DNA from: Oceanihabitans sp. 2_MG-2023
Lineage (GTDB): Bacteria; Bacteroidota; Bacteroidia; Flavobacteriales; Flavobacteriaceae
Assembly: GCF_030547245.1 (NCBI RefSeq)
Contig: NZ_JAUOQT010000001.1
Span: 620,001-684,000, forward strand
Direction: 5' to 3'
Length of the DNA: 64,000 bases
Shown here: piece after piece, positions 36,488 to 45,859 of the stretch
Numbering within the stretch: the first letter of the stretch is position 1
Layout of the letters: each line of letters begins with the position of its first letter
Program-made: the position numbers and the translations under genes
The notes under the pieces: generated by a model
Told to the model about the DNA's origin: nothing
What the model saw: only the letters and a program-made list of their open reading frames with translations
The model's database searches: none

Positions 36488-38127
36488 TGCAGATGAAAAC
36501 TAGACTTATTAAAAGAATACTAATTCCCGTATTTGCAGCAACTATACTTTTTACAGGATCTGCTTTTAAAAATGATTTTTTTGAAATCGCTAAACAAATT
36601 GAAATCTTTACTACCTTATTTAAAGAACTCAATATGAATTATGTAGATGAAACAAATCCTGGAGATTTAATGGATTCTGCTATTAAAAATATGCTTACAA
36701 ATTTAGATCCTTATACTCGTTTTTATAACGAACAAGATGTAGAAGCAGAACGAATAAAACGTACAGGAGATTATACAGGAATTGGTGCCAACGTACGAAC
36801 CTTAAAAGACAAGTTAATTATTATTGAACCTTATAAAGATTATCCTGCAGATAAAGCAGGATTAAAAGCTGGCGACGAAATAATTAAAATAAACAATGTA
36901 TCTATTGCAGATTATAAAGAAGAAGCAGGAAACTTATTAAAGGGAGCTGCTAATTCTTCGGTAGATGTTACTTATGTACGTCAAGGAAAAGAGAATACAG
37001 CGTCTATAATGCGTTCGGAAATAGAAATTAATGCAGTACCTCATTTTTCAATGATAGATGCTAAAACAGGCTATATTGTACTAAGTAAGTTTAATACAAA
37101 AACTACGAGTCAAACCGCTTTTGCTTTAAAAGATTTAAAAACCCAAGGAGCCGAACGTATTATTTTAGATTTAAGAAATAATCCTGGTGGATTACTACGC
37201 GAGGCTATTAGTATTGTAAATCTTTTTGTGCCTAAAGGACAATTAGTGGTTACCACAAAATCTAAAGTGAAAAAATACAATAAAACCTATTATACTAAAA
37301 ACGATCCTTTAGATACCGAAATTCCGTTAGTGGTTTTAATAAACGGTTCTAGTGCATCTGCAAGTGAAATTGTTTCTGGTTCTTTACAAGACTTAGATAG
37401 AGCTGTAATTGTTGGGTCTAGAAGTTTTGGTAAGGGTTTAGTACAGAGACCTAAGAGTTTAACATATGGAACACAATTAAAGGTTACCATTTCTAGATAT
37501 TATACACCTTCTGGTCGTTGCATACAAGCGTTAGATTACTGGAATAGAGATACCGATGGAAATGCAGTACGCGTAAAACAAGAAAACTATAATGCCTTTA
37601 AAACTAAAAACGGTAGAAATGTTTTTGATGGTGGAGGTGTATATCCAGACGAAGATTTAGCCATTACTAAAAACTCTCCTATTACTAAAGCTATTAATAA
37701 CGATTTCTTGATATTTGATTTTGCTACTGATTATTATTACAAAAATAATATACCAGATATTAATACTTTTAAATTAACTAATGCCGATTTTTCAGACTTT
37801 AAAAACTTTTTAAGCTCTAATAATTTTAGCTTTGAAACCAAAACAGAAAAATCATTATCTAATGTTTTAATTCAAGCAGAAAAAGAAGAATTAGACGATG
37901 ATATTTTAAAAGATTACAACACATTATTAGCTAATTTAAATACATCGAAAAGTAAAGCTATAGATGAAAACAAAGAGCAAATACTTGGATTATTAACAGA
38001 CGAAATTGTAAAACGCCATGCATATAGAGAAGGTTTGTATGAATATTATAAAACTCATAATCTAGAAATTAAAAAAGCTACCGAAATTTTAGCAAATCCT
38101 TCTAAATACCAGAGTTATTTAAAATAA
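36487..38127 (+). CDS. S41 C-terminal processing peptidase
   Basis: This is a periplasmic Ctp-type protease. A signal or anchor helix at 8-27 is followed by a PDZ domain (about 90-180, ADKAGLKAGDEIIKIN) and the S41 catalytic domain with the nucleophile in NGSSASASEIV and the general base lysine in SFGKGLVQ. The C-terminal about 170 residues are a helical extension typical of Bacteroidota. The start shares bases with the DUF4349 stop. The neighbours (DUF4349, OmpA-like) suggest a role in envelope maintenance. Confidence 0.93.
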   Translation: MQMKTRLIKRILIPVFAATILFTGSAFKNDFFEIAKQIEIFTTLFKELNMNYVDETNPGDLMDSAIKNMLTNLDPYTRFYNEQDVEAERIKRTGDYTGIGANVRTLKDKLIIIEPYKDYPADKAGLKAGDEIIKINNVSIADYKEEAGNLLKGAANSSVDVTYVRQGKENTASIMRSEIEINAVPHFSMIDAKTGYIVLSKFNTKTTSQTAFALKDLKTQGAERIILDLRNNPGGLLREAISIVNLFVPKGQLVVTTKSKVKKYNKTYYTKNDPLDTEIPLVVLINGSSASASEIVSGSLQDLDRAVIVGSRSFGKGLVQRPKSLTYGTQLKVTISRYYTPSGRCIQALDYWNRDTDGNAVRVKQENYNAFKTKNGRNVFDGGGVYPDEDLAITKNSPITKAINNDFLIFDFATDYYYKNNIPDINTFKLTNADFSDFKNFLSSNNFSFETKTEKSLSNVLIQAEKEELDDDILKDYNTLLANLNTSKSKAIDENKEQILGLLTDEIVKRHAYREGLYEYYKTHNLEIKKATEILANPSKYQSYLK

Positions 38128-38176
38128 AATCTGGTACATTGAATTTTATATATGCCATTTCTATGGGAAATAAATT

Positions 38177-39052
38177 ATGAAAAAAACAGTTATTTATTTA
38201 TTCTTTTTTATAAATACTTTTTGTGTTTTAGCACAAGAAAAATTAACGCATGAAGTCTATTTTGAAACCGATGATTATCATGTTTTATCTACCGAAGAGA
38301 ATAGATTATTATTATTTATTTCTGGCCTAGACGGAATTGATATAGAAAAGATTTCTATCTATGGATTTTGTGATGACAGAGGAAGCGAGCATTACAATTT
38401 AGCCTTATCACAAAACAGAGCAAATGCAATTAAAACTGTATTTTCTAATAACGAAATAGACGAATCTTTAATTAGTAATGTAGATGGAAAAGGAGAAGTT
38501 TTATTAAAAATTATAAAAGAAGATCAAGTTGATAAAATAAGAGGTTTAAACCGAAAAGTCGAAATTATAGTTACTAAAGAAACTCCGAAACCTAAAGAAA
38601 AGGTTATAGTAGAGAAACCTAAAGACACAGTTCCGAAACCAAAAAATCAAAAAACAACACAAGATATTGCAAACGGTAATGTGGTGGAAGGTGATAAAAT
38701 ACGTTTAGAAAATATTTATTTTAAAACCGGGTATGCTACACTTGCTAAAGACTCTAAGGGTACTCTTGAAGATATTGCTAATATATTAATAGAACAGGAT
38801 AATATTTATTTTTCTATTGAAGGGCATGTATGTTGTACACAAAACTCTAGAGATGCTGTGAATAGAAAAACAAATCAGCGAAATTTATCACTAGCTAGAG
38901 CGAAATTTATTTACGATTACTTAATTAAAAAAGGTGTAAGTAAAAGACGTATGCGTTATATTGGTATGCGAAGAAAATTTCCGCTTGGTGGAGAACCTAA
39001 ATTCGATAGACGTGTAGAAATTTTAATTACACATGTATCTGAAAAACGTTAG
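38177..39052 (+). CDS. Protein with two OmpA-like domains
   Basis: A signal peptide (about residues 1-19, ending CVLA) precedes two peptidoglycan-binding-like units. The first (about 25-134) reads HEVYFETDDYHVLSTEE, then ISIYGFCDDRGSEHYNLALSQNRA and ends RGLNRKVEIIV. A proline/lysine linker follows. The second (about 170-288) reads IYFKTGYATLAKDSKGTLED, FSIEGHVCCTQ and RRMRYIGMRRKFP...FDRRVEILI. Both show the beta-alpha-beta-alpha pattern of OmpA C-terminal domains, although the usual acidic/Arg pair is only partly kept. A single OmpA domain is the norm. Confidence 0.82.
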   Translation: MKKTVIYLFFFINTFCVLAQEKLTHEVYFETDDYHVLSTEENRLLLFISGLDGIDIEKISIYGFCDDRGSEHYNLALSQNRANAIKTVFSNNEIDESLISNVDGKGEVLLKIIKEDQVDKIRGLNRKVEIIVTKETPKPKEKVIVEKPKDTVPKPKNQKTTQDIANGNVVEGDKIRLENIYFKTGYATLAKDSKGTLEDIANILIEQDNIYFSIEGHVCCTQNSRDAVNRKTNQRNLSLARAKFIYDYLIKKGVSKRRMRYIGMRRKFPLGGEPKFDRRVEILITHVSEKR

Positions 39053-39492
39053 TTTTTTAACATAGCAATATGTGGTATACCATCTTCTAAATATTCGGCT
39101 CCTATTTCTTTAAATCCTAAACTATTGTAAAACTTCTTTAAATAACATTGTGCAGAAATTTTTATAATAGTTTCGTTATAATGTTGTTTTATAGCATCTA
39201 TAGAAGCTTCCATAATAGTAAAACCATATTTATGTTTTCTTTGATTTTGTGCAACTACTACTCTACCAATACTTGATGCTTCAAAATATAATCCTGGTCT
39301 AAAAATGCGCGTATATGCAACTATTTTATCTGCTTTAAAACCTATAACATGTAACGCTTTTTCATCTTTTCCGTCAAGGTCTTGATACACACAATCTTGT
39401 TCTACCACAAAAACTTCAGATCGTAATTGTAAGATATTATACAACTCTTGAGTGGTTAATTCTTGAAAGGTTTTGGTTTTAATTTCTAACAT
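39049..39492 (-). CDS. ElaA-type GNAT acetyltransferase
   Basis: The 147-residue protein has the ElaA opening (LTTQELYNILQLRSEVFVVEQ) and a typical GNAT acetyl-CoA loop region around SSIGRVVVAQNQRKHKYGFTI, followed by the helix and beta-strand that end in NSLGFKEIGAEYLEDGIPH. Substrate unknown. It shares one base with the start-stop of the CDF gene upstream (TAATG) and overlaps the convergent OmpA-like stop by 4 bases. Confidence 0.85.
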   Translation of the reverse strand: MLEIKTKTFQELTTQELYNILQLRSEVFVVEQDCVYQDLDGKDEKALHVIGFKADKIVAYTRIFRPGLYFEASSIGRVVVAQNQRKHKYGFTIMEASIDAIKQHYNETIIKISAQCYLKKFYNSLGFKEIGAEYLEDGIPHIAMLKN

Positions 39493-40409
39493 TAGTCTTG
39501 AACTATTACTTCTTTAGGATCTTTTTTATTAAACTCTGGCTGAATGGTTACATGGTTAATATTAAATTGTTCATGTAATACATTTTCAATATCTAAAAGT
39601 AAAGTATTAAATGCTGTTGTTGTAATATCTTCATTTAAATCTAAATGCGCTTCTAAATGTAGTTCATTGTCACTTAAATTCCAGATATGAACATGGTGCA
39701 ATTTTTTTACTTTTGGTAGTTTATTAACAACGCGTACTACTTCTTTAATATTAATATTCTCTGGAGTAAAAAGCATGAGCATTTTGGTCGATGTTTTTAA
39801 TAGATCGTAACCAACCCAAATTAAATACAATGCAATTAAAAGTGTAAGTACACTATCTACCCAAAACACTTGGTAATATTTCATTAAAAAGCCTCCTAGT
39901 AATACTGCTACGCTTGCCAACATATCTGTAAGTAAATGTAAATAAGCAGAGCGCATATTTATATTATTTTTAGAGTCGTTTTTAAGTAATAAAACACTAA
40001 ATCCATTACCAATAATAGCAATAACAGATAACCAAATTACTAATCCTGATGCTACTTCTTGCGGATTTTGAAAACGTTTTACCGCTTCAATTATTAATAG
40101 AATAGCCACAATAACTAAGGTGGAAGCATTAATAAAAGCAGCAAGAATTTCAGCACGTTTATAGCCAAAAGTTCTGTTAATAGATGCTTTTTGTTTCGAT
40201 AATTTAGAAGCTATATAACTTACTATTAATGAAATAACATCGCTAAAATTGTGTAATGCATCACTTAATAAAGATAAACTTCCCGAAAGTAATCCTCCAA
40301 TAACCTGAGCTGCAGTAATTATTATATTTAAAAATATAGTAATTAACAGTTTCTGCCCTTTTAAATCTTTTTGATTAGGAGAGAGGTTATGTACGTGAGA
40401 ATGACTCAT
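39492..40409 (-). CDS. Cation diffusion facilitator (CzcD-like)
   Basis: This is a zinc/cobalt-type efflux exchanger. It has six membrane helices with the metal-binding motif LSDALHNFSDV (Asp/His pair) in helix 2, LLTDMLASV in helix 5, and a cytoplasmic tail with HHVHIWNLSDNELHLEAHL. The opening MSHSHVHNLS is histidine-rich. At 305 residues it is normal for CzcD. It is second in the rpiB-CDF-GNAT run, 1 base after rpiB. Confidence 0.93.
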   Translation of the reverse strand: MSHSHVHNLSPNQKDLKGQKLLITIFLNIIITAAQVIGGLLSGSLSLLSDALHNFSDVISLIVSYIASKLSKQKASINRTFGYKRAEILAAFINASTLVIVAILLIIEAVKRFQNPQEVASGLVIWLSVIAIIGNGFSVLLLKNDSKNNINMRSAYLHLLTDMLASVAVLLGGFLMKYYQVFWVDSVLTLLIALYLIWVGYDLLKTSTKMLMLFTPENINIKEVVRVVNKLPKVKKLHHVHIWNLSDNELHLEAHLDLNEDITTTAFNTLLLDIENVLHEQFNINHVTIQPEFNKKDPKEVIVQD

Positions 40410-40410
40410 T

Positions 40411-40845
40411 TTAGCAACTAATTGGTATTTTATCTACTCTATTTTGATGACGTCCACCTTCAAATTTAGTTTCTAAAAAAGTATCTACCATTGCAATAGC
40501 TTGTTGTACGGCTGTATAACGTGCAGGTATACAAATAATATTAGCATTATTATGTTGTCTAGTAAGTTGAGTTATTTCTTTGGTCCAACAAATACCAGCT
40601 CTAACTTTTTGATGTTTATTAGCAGTTATAGCAACACCATTTGCGCTTCCACAAATTAAGATACCAAAATCTACTTTTTCATTTGCTACATCATCTGCAA
40701 CAGGATGTACAAAATCTGGATAATCTACACTTGTATTATTATCTGTTCCATAGTTATTAACAATATATCCTTTTGCTTCTAAATGCTTCAGTATAGCAAA
40801 TTTGTAATCTGTTCCTGCGTGATCGTTCCCTATTGAGATTTTCAT
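40411..40845 (-). CDS. rpiB: Ribose-5-phosphate isomerase B
   Basis: RpiB interconverts ribose-5-phosphate and ribulose-5-phosphate. The opening MKISIGNDHAGTDYKFAI and the cysteine-containing active-site loop LICGSANGVAITANKH are typical for this family. The 144-residue length is normal. It heads the leftward run; a promoter-like element lies upstream in the origin-like gap. Confidence 0.94.
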   Translation of the reverse strand: MKISIGNDHAGTDYKFAILKHLEAKGYIVNNYGTDNNTSVDYPDFVHPVADDVANEKVDFGILICGSANGVAITANKHQKVRAGICWTKEITQLTRQHNNANIICIPARYTAVQQAIAMVDTFLETKFEGGRHQNRVDKIPISC

Positions 40846-40907
40846 TTTTTTTAAATTTTAAAATAATTTACGTTTTAAAGAAAATAAATATTTATTGTTT
40901 ATAACCT

Positions 40908-40915
40908 CAAAGTTA
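40908..40915 (-). promoter_or_regulatory. rpiB promoter -7 element
   Basis: Minus-strand TAACTTTG matches TAnnTTTG, about 63 bases before the rpiB start. Confidence 0.4.
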
Positions 40916-41559
40916 ATAATAGATAATAAGTATACAGCATATATAGAGTTTTACTTATTCATATTTTTTAGTTTTAAAAATTATATATAAATAATAGTGT
41001 CAATAATTACCTGTTAACAACTGCACTTGTTAATTAGAATAACTTGTTAATATCTTCGTATTGTTTTTTAAAACTTTAATTAGGATTATCCAGTTAATTT
41101 TTCAAACCAAAACTTAAAATAAACCACCAAAAAAGTTAGGATGTTTTTTTGGATAAGTTTTCAGACTAAAAAGAACAGATACCAACACAAAAAAATGAAA
41201 TACTTATTAAAAATTGTATGTCAATAACACTTATTAACAACTGTTAATAGTAAAACTAAATCCTTTAAAAATAAAGCTTTTAAATAACTAATAACTTGTT
41301 AATAGAGTGTTTTATTAAAACCATCAAACAAAAAACTAATAAAGTTATACCGTTATTAACAAGCTATAATAACAAACATTATTTTTTTAAATTTTTAAAA
41401 GAAAAAGATGATTATATATATATATGTGGATAACTACAATAATTTTAAAATTTAAAATAGTTTTAAGAGAAGGATATATTTCTTCCTTTATTTAAAAAGA
41501 ACACTTGTCTCTTTTTTATCAATTAATACCTCCTTAACATCCATTTAATATTAAAAACG

Positions 41560-41567
41560 TAACTTTG
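41560..41567 (+). promoter_or_regulatory. rnr promoter -7 element
   Basis: TAACTTTG matches TAnnTTTG and lies 92 bases before the rnr ATG. The intervening 5' leader carries no obvious RNA switch. Confidence 0.4.
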
Positions 41568-41658
41568 TAAAAACAAATAGCGAAATTTCTCCACGTAAAA
41601 CGCTATATAATAACAGAATTTCACATAACTTAGAAATTCAAAAGATTACAAAAATTAA

Positions 41659-43854
41659 ATGAGTAAAAAGAAACACAGGAAACCTTCACATAATAAGATT
41701 TCCAACCTTACAAATACTATTCTTAGTATTTTAAAAAAAGACAGAAACCAAACATTCAATTATAAACAAATAGCTGCTAAGCTTGGTGTTAACGATGCTA
41801 GTAGTAGAAACCAAATCATTAAAAAATTACAACAACTTAAAGCGAAAGAAGAAATTAAAGAAATCGATCGTGGCAAGTTTCAAATAATTAATAATACCGA
41901 ATATCATACTGGAATTTTTGATGCTGCACAACGTGGTAACGGATACGTAATTTGTGACGATTTTGAAGACGATATCTACATAGCTTCTAATAATGTAAAC
42001 AAAGCATTAAATGGTGATGAAGTAGAACTTTATGTGTACAAACGTAGAAAACGCGGTAAATTAGAAGGAGAAATTACCAACATTATCAAACGTGCAAAAA
42101 CCGAATACGTTGGTATTATTCAAATTCATGCTAAAAAGAATTTTGCCTTTGTAGTAGTAGATGGTAACAAAATGAAAACAGATATTTTTGTGCCAATCAA
42201 TAAAACCATGAAAGCTGAAGATGGAGATAAAGTACTAGTCTCTATGGAAGATTGGCCAGAAAAAGCAGATTCTCCAAACGGAAAAGTATTAAAAGTTCTA
42301 GGAAAAGCTGGGGAACACAATACCGAAATTCACGCTATTTTAGCAGATTATGGCTTGCCTTATGAGTTCCCAAAAGAAGTAGAAGACTATGCTAATAACA
42401 TAGATTTAAACATCCAACCAGATGAAATAGCAAAACGTCGTGATATGCGTAAAGATTTAACCTTTACTATAGATCCAAAAGATGCTAAAGATTTTGATGA
42501 TGCACTTTCTTTTACCGTTTTAGAAAATGGTAATTATGAAATAGGAATTCATATAGCAGATGTTTCACATTATTTAAAAGAAGGAACCGTTTTAGACGAT
42601 GAGGCTTACGAACGTGCAACCTCTGTATATTTAGTAGATAGAGTAGTACCAATGCTACCAGAAATATTAAGTAATGGCGCTTGTTCGCTTCGTCCTCATG
42701 AAGAAAAATATACCTTCTCTGCTGTATTTGAATTAAATGCTAAAGCAGAAATAAAAAACGAATGGTTTGGTAGAACAGTAACCTACTCAGATGCTCGTTT
42801 TGCTTATGAAGAAGCACAAGCGATTATTGAAAATAAAAACAATACCATTCCACAAGAAGTTTCCCTTACTGGTACAGCATATAAAACAGACCAAGCCATA
42901 GCAGATGCTGTTTTAAAAATGGATGAACTCGCAAAAATTATGCGTGGAAAACGCATGCGTTCTGGAGCAATTTCTTTCGATAAAGTAGAAGTAAAATTCG
43001 ATTTAGATGCAGCCGCTAATCCCGTTGGCGTTTTCTTTAAAACTAGTAAAGATGCTAATAAACTAATTGAAGAATTTATGTTATTAGCAAACCGAAAGGT
43101 TTCCGAATTTGTAGGTAAGCAAAAACCAGAAAAAACATTTGTTTATCGTGTGCATGACGAACCAAACGAAGAAAAACTTATGGCTTTACAAGGCGTAGTT
43201 GCTAAGTTTGGACATAAATTAAACTTTAATAATAAAGAAGGAATAGCATCTTCTTTAAATAAATTATTAAGTGATGTTCAAGGTAAAAAAGAACAAAATT
43301 TAGTAGATACTTTAGCTATAAGAACCATGTCTAAAGCAGAATATACTACCAAAAATATTGGTCATTACGGACTCGCTTTCGACTATTATAGTCACTTTAC
43401 TTCACCAATTCGTCGTTATCCAGATGTCATGGCACATCGCCTATTACAACGCTATTTAGATGGTGAAAAATCTGCCAGTGCAGATGTATATCAAGAGCGT
43501 TGTAAACATTCTAGTGATATGGAATATCTAGCTACAAAAGCCGAAAGAGATTCTATTAAATACATGCAAATTCGTTTTATGCAAGACCATCAAGACGAAG
43601 AATTTTTAGGTGTTATTTCAGGTGCTACAGATTGGGGAATTTATATAGAAATTATCTCTAATAAATGCGAAGGAATGGTAAGAACTCGCGATATTAAAGG
43701 CGATTATTATGAGTTCGACCAAGAACAATTTGCCTTAATTGGTCGCGATACAAAAACCATGTACCAACTTGGTGATGAGGTAATTGTAAAAGTTAAAAAT
43801 GCAGATTTAGTTAAAAAACATCTAGATTTTACACTTATAGGAAAACCAGAATAA
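41659..43854 (+). CDS. rnr: Ribonuclease R
   Basis: This is a 3'-to-5' exoribonuclease that degrades structured RNA. An N-terminal helix-turn-helix region (about 15-75) and cold-shock/OB domains (about 80-220) precede the RNB catalytic domain with TIDPKDAKDFDDALSF, whose aspartates bind magnesium. A C-terminal S1 domain ends the 731-residue chain (about 645-725). The RNB segment HYGLAFDYYSHFTSPIRRYPD is canonical. Start ATG at 41659. The gene stands alone, divergent from rpiB across the origin-like gap. Confidence 0.95.
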   Translation: MSKKKHRKPSHNKISNLTNTILSILKKDRNQTFNYKQIAAKLGVNDASSRNQIIKKLQQLKAKEEIKEIDRGKFQIINNTEYHTGIFDAAQRGNGYVICDDFEDDIYIASNNVNKALNGDEVELYVYKRRKRGKLEGEITNIIKRAKTEYVGIIQIHAKKNFAFVVVDGNKMKTDIFVPINKTMKAEDGDKVLVSMEDWPEKADSPNGKVLKVLGKAGEHNTEIHAILADYGLPYEFPKEVEDYANNIDLNIQPDEIAKRRDMRKDLTFTIDPKDAKDFDDALSFTVLENGNYEIGIHIADVSHYLKEGTVLDDEAYERATSVYLVDRVVPMLPEILSNGACSLRPHEEKYTFSAVFELNAKAEIKNEWFGRTVTYSDARFAYEEAQAIIENKNNTIPQEVSLTGTAYKTDQAIADAVLKMDELAKIMRGKRMRSGAISFDKVEVKFDLDAAANPVGVFFKTSKDANKLIEEFMLLANRKVSEFVGKQKPEKTFVYRVHDEPNEEKLMALQGVVAKFGHKLNFNNKEGIASSLNKLLSDVQGKKEQNLVDTLAIRTMSKAEYTTKNIGHYGLAFDYYSHFTSPIRRYPDVMAHRLLQRYLDGEKSASADVYQERCKHSSDMEYLATKAERDSIKYMQIRFMQDHQDEEFLGVISGATDWGIYIEIISNKCEGMVRTRDIKGDYYEFDQEQFALIGRDTKTMYQLGDEVIVKVKNADLVKKHLDFTLIGKPE

Positions 43855-43899
43855 CACAAGTATAATTAGTATATTTAAGTAATTAATTTTTCAAATTTT

Positions 43900-44018
43900 T
43901 TATAGCGTTTACTACTTCGTAAAAACTACGTAGTACCACGCTTTCAGCAGTCGCTTTTTTTACAGCTTTTTTAAGAAGCTGTAAAAAAGAGCTTCAACAA
44001 AGCCTCAATCGCTAACGC
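43900..44018 (-). repeat. Dispersed palindromic repeat, copy D (divergent)
   Basis: Read leftward: GCGTTAGCGATTGAGGC, GAAGCTCTTTTTT, a perfect stem ACAGCTTCTTAAAAAAGCTGT, AAAAAAAGCGACTGCTGAAA, GCGTGGTACTACG. The order matches copies A-C, but most block sequences differ. It fills most of the 213-bp gap between rnr and the YbjQ gene. Confidence 0.5.
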
Positions 44019-44067
44019 AAATGGTAACAAATAGAGAAAAAGTACTACTAATTAGAAAACATAAAAA

Positions 44068-44367
44068 ATGATTCTAACCACAACAAACACAATCGAAGGA
44101 CATAAAATTCATGACTATTTAGGTATTATTACTGGTGTAGCAGTAAATAGAAAACAAACCGGAATGTCTTTTAGTATGAAAAAATACTTTGATGCTTTAG
44201 AAAGTAATATTGAATCTGTAAAAGAAATAGCCTTTCAAGATCTTAAAAAAAATGCCACCGCATTAAATGCTAATGCTGTTGTAGGTATTACTATAGATGT
44301 AGAAACTATTGCAACTTCCGGAATTCTAATGGTATCTATTACAGGAACAGCTGTTAAAGTTGCCTAA
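44068..44367 (+). CDS. YbjQ / UPF0145 family protein
   Basis: The 99-residue protein has the YbjQ pattern: TTTNTIEGHKIHDYLGIITG at the N-terminus and NANAVVGITID near residue 71, in a small pentamer-forming alpha/beta fold. Sometimes annotated as heavy-metal-binding, which is unproven. The copy-D repeat lies directly upstream. Confidence 0.85.
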   Translation: MILTTTNTIEGHKIHDYLGIITGVAVNRKQTGMSFSMKKYFDALESNIESVKEIAFQDLKKNATALNANAVVGITIDVETIATSGILMVSITGTAVKVA

Positions 44368-44429
44368 AAGTCAAGGAACTAAATATTTATTTTTATTAAA
44401 TTTACTTAATAATTTATTATTTATTTATC

Positions 44430-45107
44430 ATGAAAAAGCTTCTATACTTTCTTTTTTTAATAACCACAATTACAACCTTTGCACAAGAATCTCAAAAAAC
44501 AACAATTGGAGAGTTTAGTGAAATTAAAGTCTACGATCGTATAGAGGTAGAACTTATAAAAGCAGACGAAAATAAAGTTGTTGTTTCTGGTAAAAACACC
44601 GAAGATCTTGTAATTGTTCACAAAAAAGATATTCTTAAAATTAGAATGACATTACAAAAAGCATTTAATGGAGACGAAACAACAGTTCAGGTCTATTATA
44701 CTTCTTTAGATGTTATTGATGCGAACGAAGGTACTTTTATAGGCTCTAACGATGTTATAGAACAGTTTGATTTAAACGTTAAAGCACAAGAAGGAGGAAC
44801 CGTTACCTTACAAGTTAAAGATCTTAATTACTTAGATATTAAATCGGTTTCTGGAGCAAATATCAATATCTCTGGTACTACTACTAATCAGAACATAGAT
44901 ATTAACACAGGAGGATCTTATAAAGCAAAAGATTTAATTTCAGAAAATGCTACTGTAACTATTAAAGCTGCTGGAGTTGCACATATTCATACTACTAAAA
45001 AAGTAGAAGCTAAAGTTAGAGCAGGAGGAAGTGTTTATATTTATGGAAATCCAGAAATAGTAGATGAAAATACTATTTTAGGAGGAAAAATTATTATTAA
45101 AGAATAA
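44430..45107 (+). CDS. Head GIN-domain (DUF2807) protein
   Basis: A signal peptide (about 1-18, ending TTFAQ) is followed by the GIN/DUF2807 beta-solenoid. It contains FSEIKVYDRIEVELIKADEN, then repeated short turns such as YLDIKSVSGANINISGTT, AGVAHIHTTKKVEAKVRAG and a C-terminal GGKIIIKE. Such proteins are exported and of unknown function, often in Bacteroidota. Length is 225 residues. Confidence 0.85.
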   Translation: MKKLLYFLFLITTITTFAQESQKTTIGEFSEIKVYDRIEVELIKADENKVVVSGKNTEDLVIVHKKDILKIRMTLQKAFNGDETTVQVYYTSLDVIDANEGTFIGSNDVIEQFDLNVKAQEGGTVTLQVKDLNYLDIKSVSGANINISGTTTNQNIDINTGGSYKAKDLISENATVTIKAAGVAHIHTTKKVEAKVRAGGSVYIYGNPEIVDENTILGGKIIIKE

Positions 45108-45146
45108 TCCTATCCTTTTTCTTAAATTTGTAAGAAATAATCTCTT

Positions 45147-45824
45147 ATGCTCGATGCAATTTTAACAGCAATTCCTTTCGGAATCATCCTATCTTTTACC
45201 ATAGGACCTGTTTTTTTTGTACTACTCGAAACTAGTGCTACCAAAGGAATAAAAAGTGCTTTAATATTTGATTCTGGAGTAATTTTAGCAGACATTTTCT
45301 TCATTATTGTTGCTTTTTATAGTACCAATAAACTTCTAGAGAAAGTAAAAGACGATCCTAGCTTTCTTATTTTTGGAGGTGTTTTATTAACAGCTTATGG
45401 TTTAATTTCATTTATTAAAACCTCAAAATCTTTTCGTGAAATTGTTAGAGAATATCATAGAGTAGAATTTAAAAAAGATTATGGTAAACTATTTATTAAA
45501 GGTTTCTTACTTAACTTTATAAACATTGGTGTGCTACTTGGTTGGCTTGGTTTTATTGTAATTGGTAACTCTTTAACAGAAAATACAAAACAACTGCAAA
45601 TATTTTTAGGAACTATTTTATTGGTTTATTTTTTAGTAGATTTATTAAAGATTGTTGCTGCAAAAACACTTAAAAATAAATTAACACCAAGACGTATTTT
45701 TAAGACAAAAAAAATAGTAGCTCTTGTAATTTTAGGTTTTGGCATTTTACTTTTAGTACAAGGTTTTTTTCCTAAAGAAAAAGAACTTATTAAAGATAAG
45801 TTAGAGCAGATCAGCCCTATTTAA
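45147..45824 (+). CDS. LysE-family translocator
   Basis: The 225-residue membrane protein has about six hydrophobic helices and the LysE signature near the N-terminus (PFGIILSFTIGPVFFVLLETS). The family exports amino acids or other small solutes. The substrate cannot be told. It follows the GIN-domain gene by 39 bases on the same strand. Confidence 0.85.
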   Translation: MLDAILTAIPFGIILSFTIGPVFFVLLETSATKGIKSALIFDSGVILADIFFIIVAFYSTNKLLEKVKDDPSFLIFGGVLLTAYGLISFIKTSKSFREIVREYHRVEFKKDYGKLFIKGFLLNFINIGVLLGWLGFIVIGNSLTENTKQLQIFLGTILLVYFLVDLLKIVAAKTLKNKLTPRRIFKTKKIVALVILGFGILLLVQGFFPKEKELIKDKLEQISPI

Positions 45825-45859
45825 TAGTACTCTTAATGAGTAGTTGTTATTTATAAATA

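Larger units (their letters stand above)
40846..41658. other. AT-rich 813-bp gap: candidate replication origin
   Basis: No gene is open in this gap between divergent rpiB and rnr. It holds one perfect DnaA box (TGTGGATAA, 41425-41433) directly after an (AT)n tract, near matches TTTGGATAA (41148-41156) and TTATCCAGT (41087-41095), and TTATTAACA twice (41231-41239, 41353-41361). TGTTAATA words on the other strand occur at 41045, 41242 and 41297. ACTTGTTAA occurs at 41025, 41042 and 41294. This clustering of DnaA-like boxes and an AT-rich unwinding-like region suggests oriC. dnaA is not in the window, so this is inference. Confidence 0.45.
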
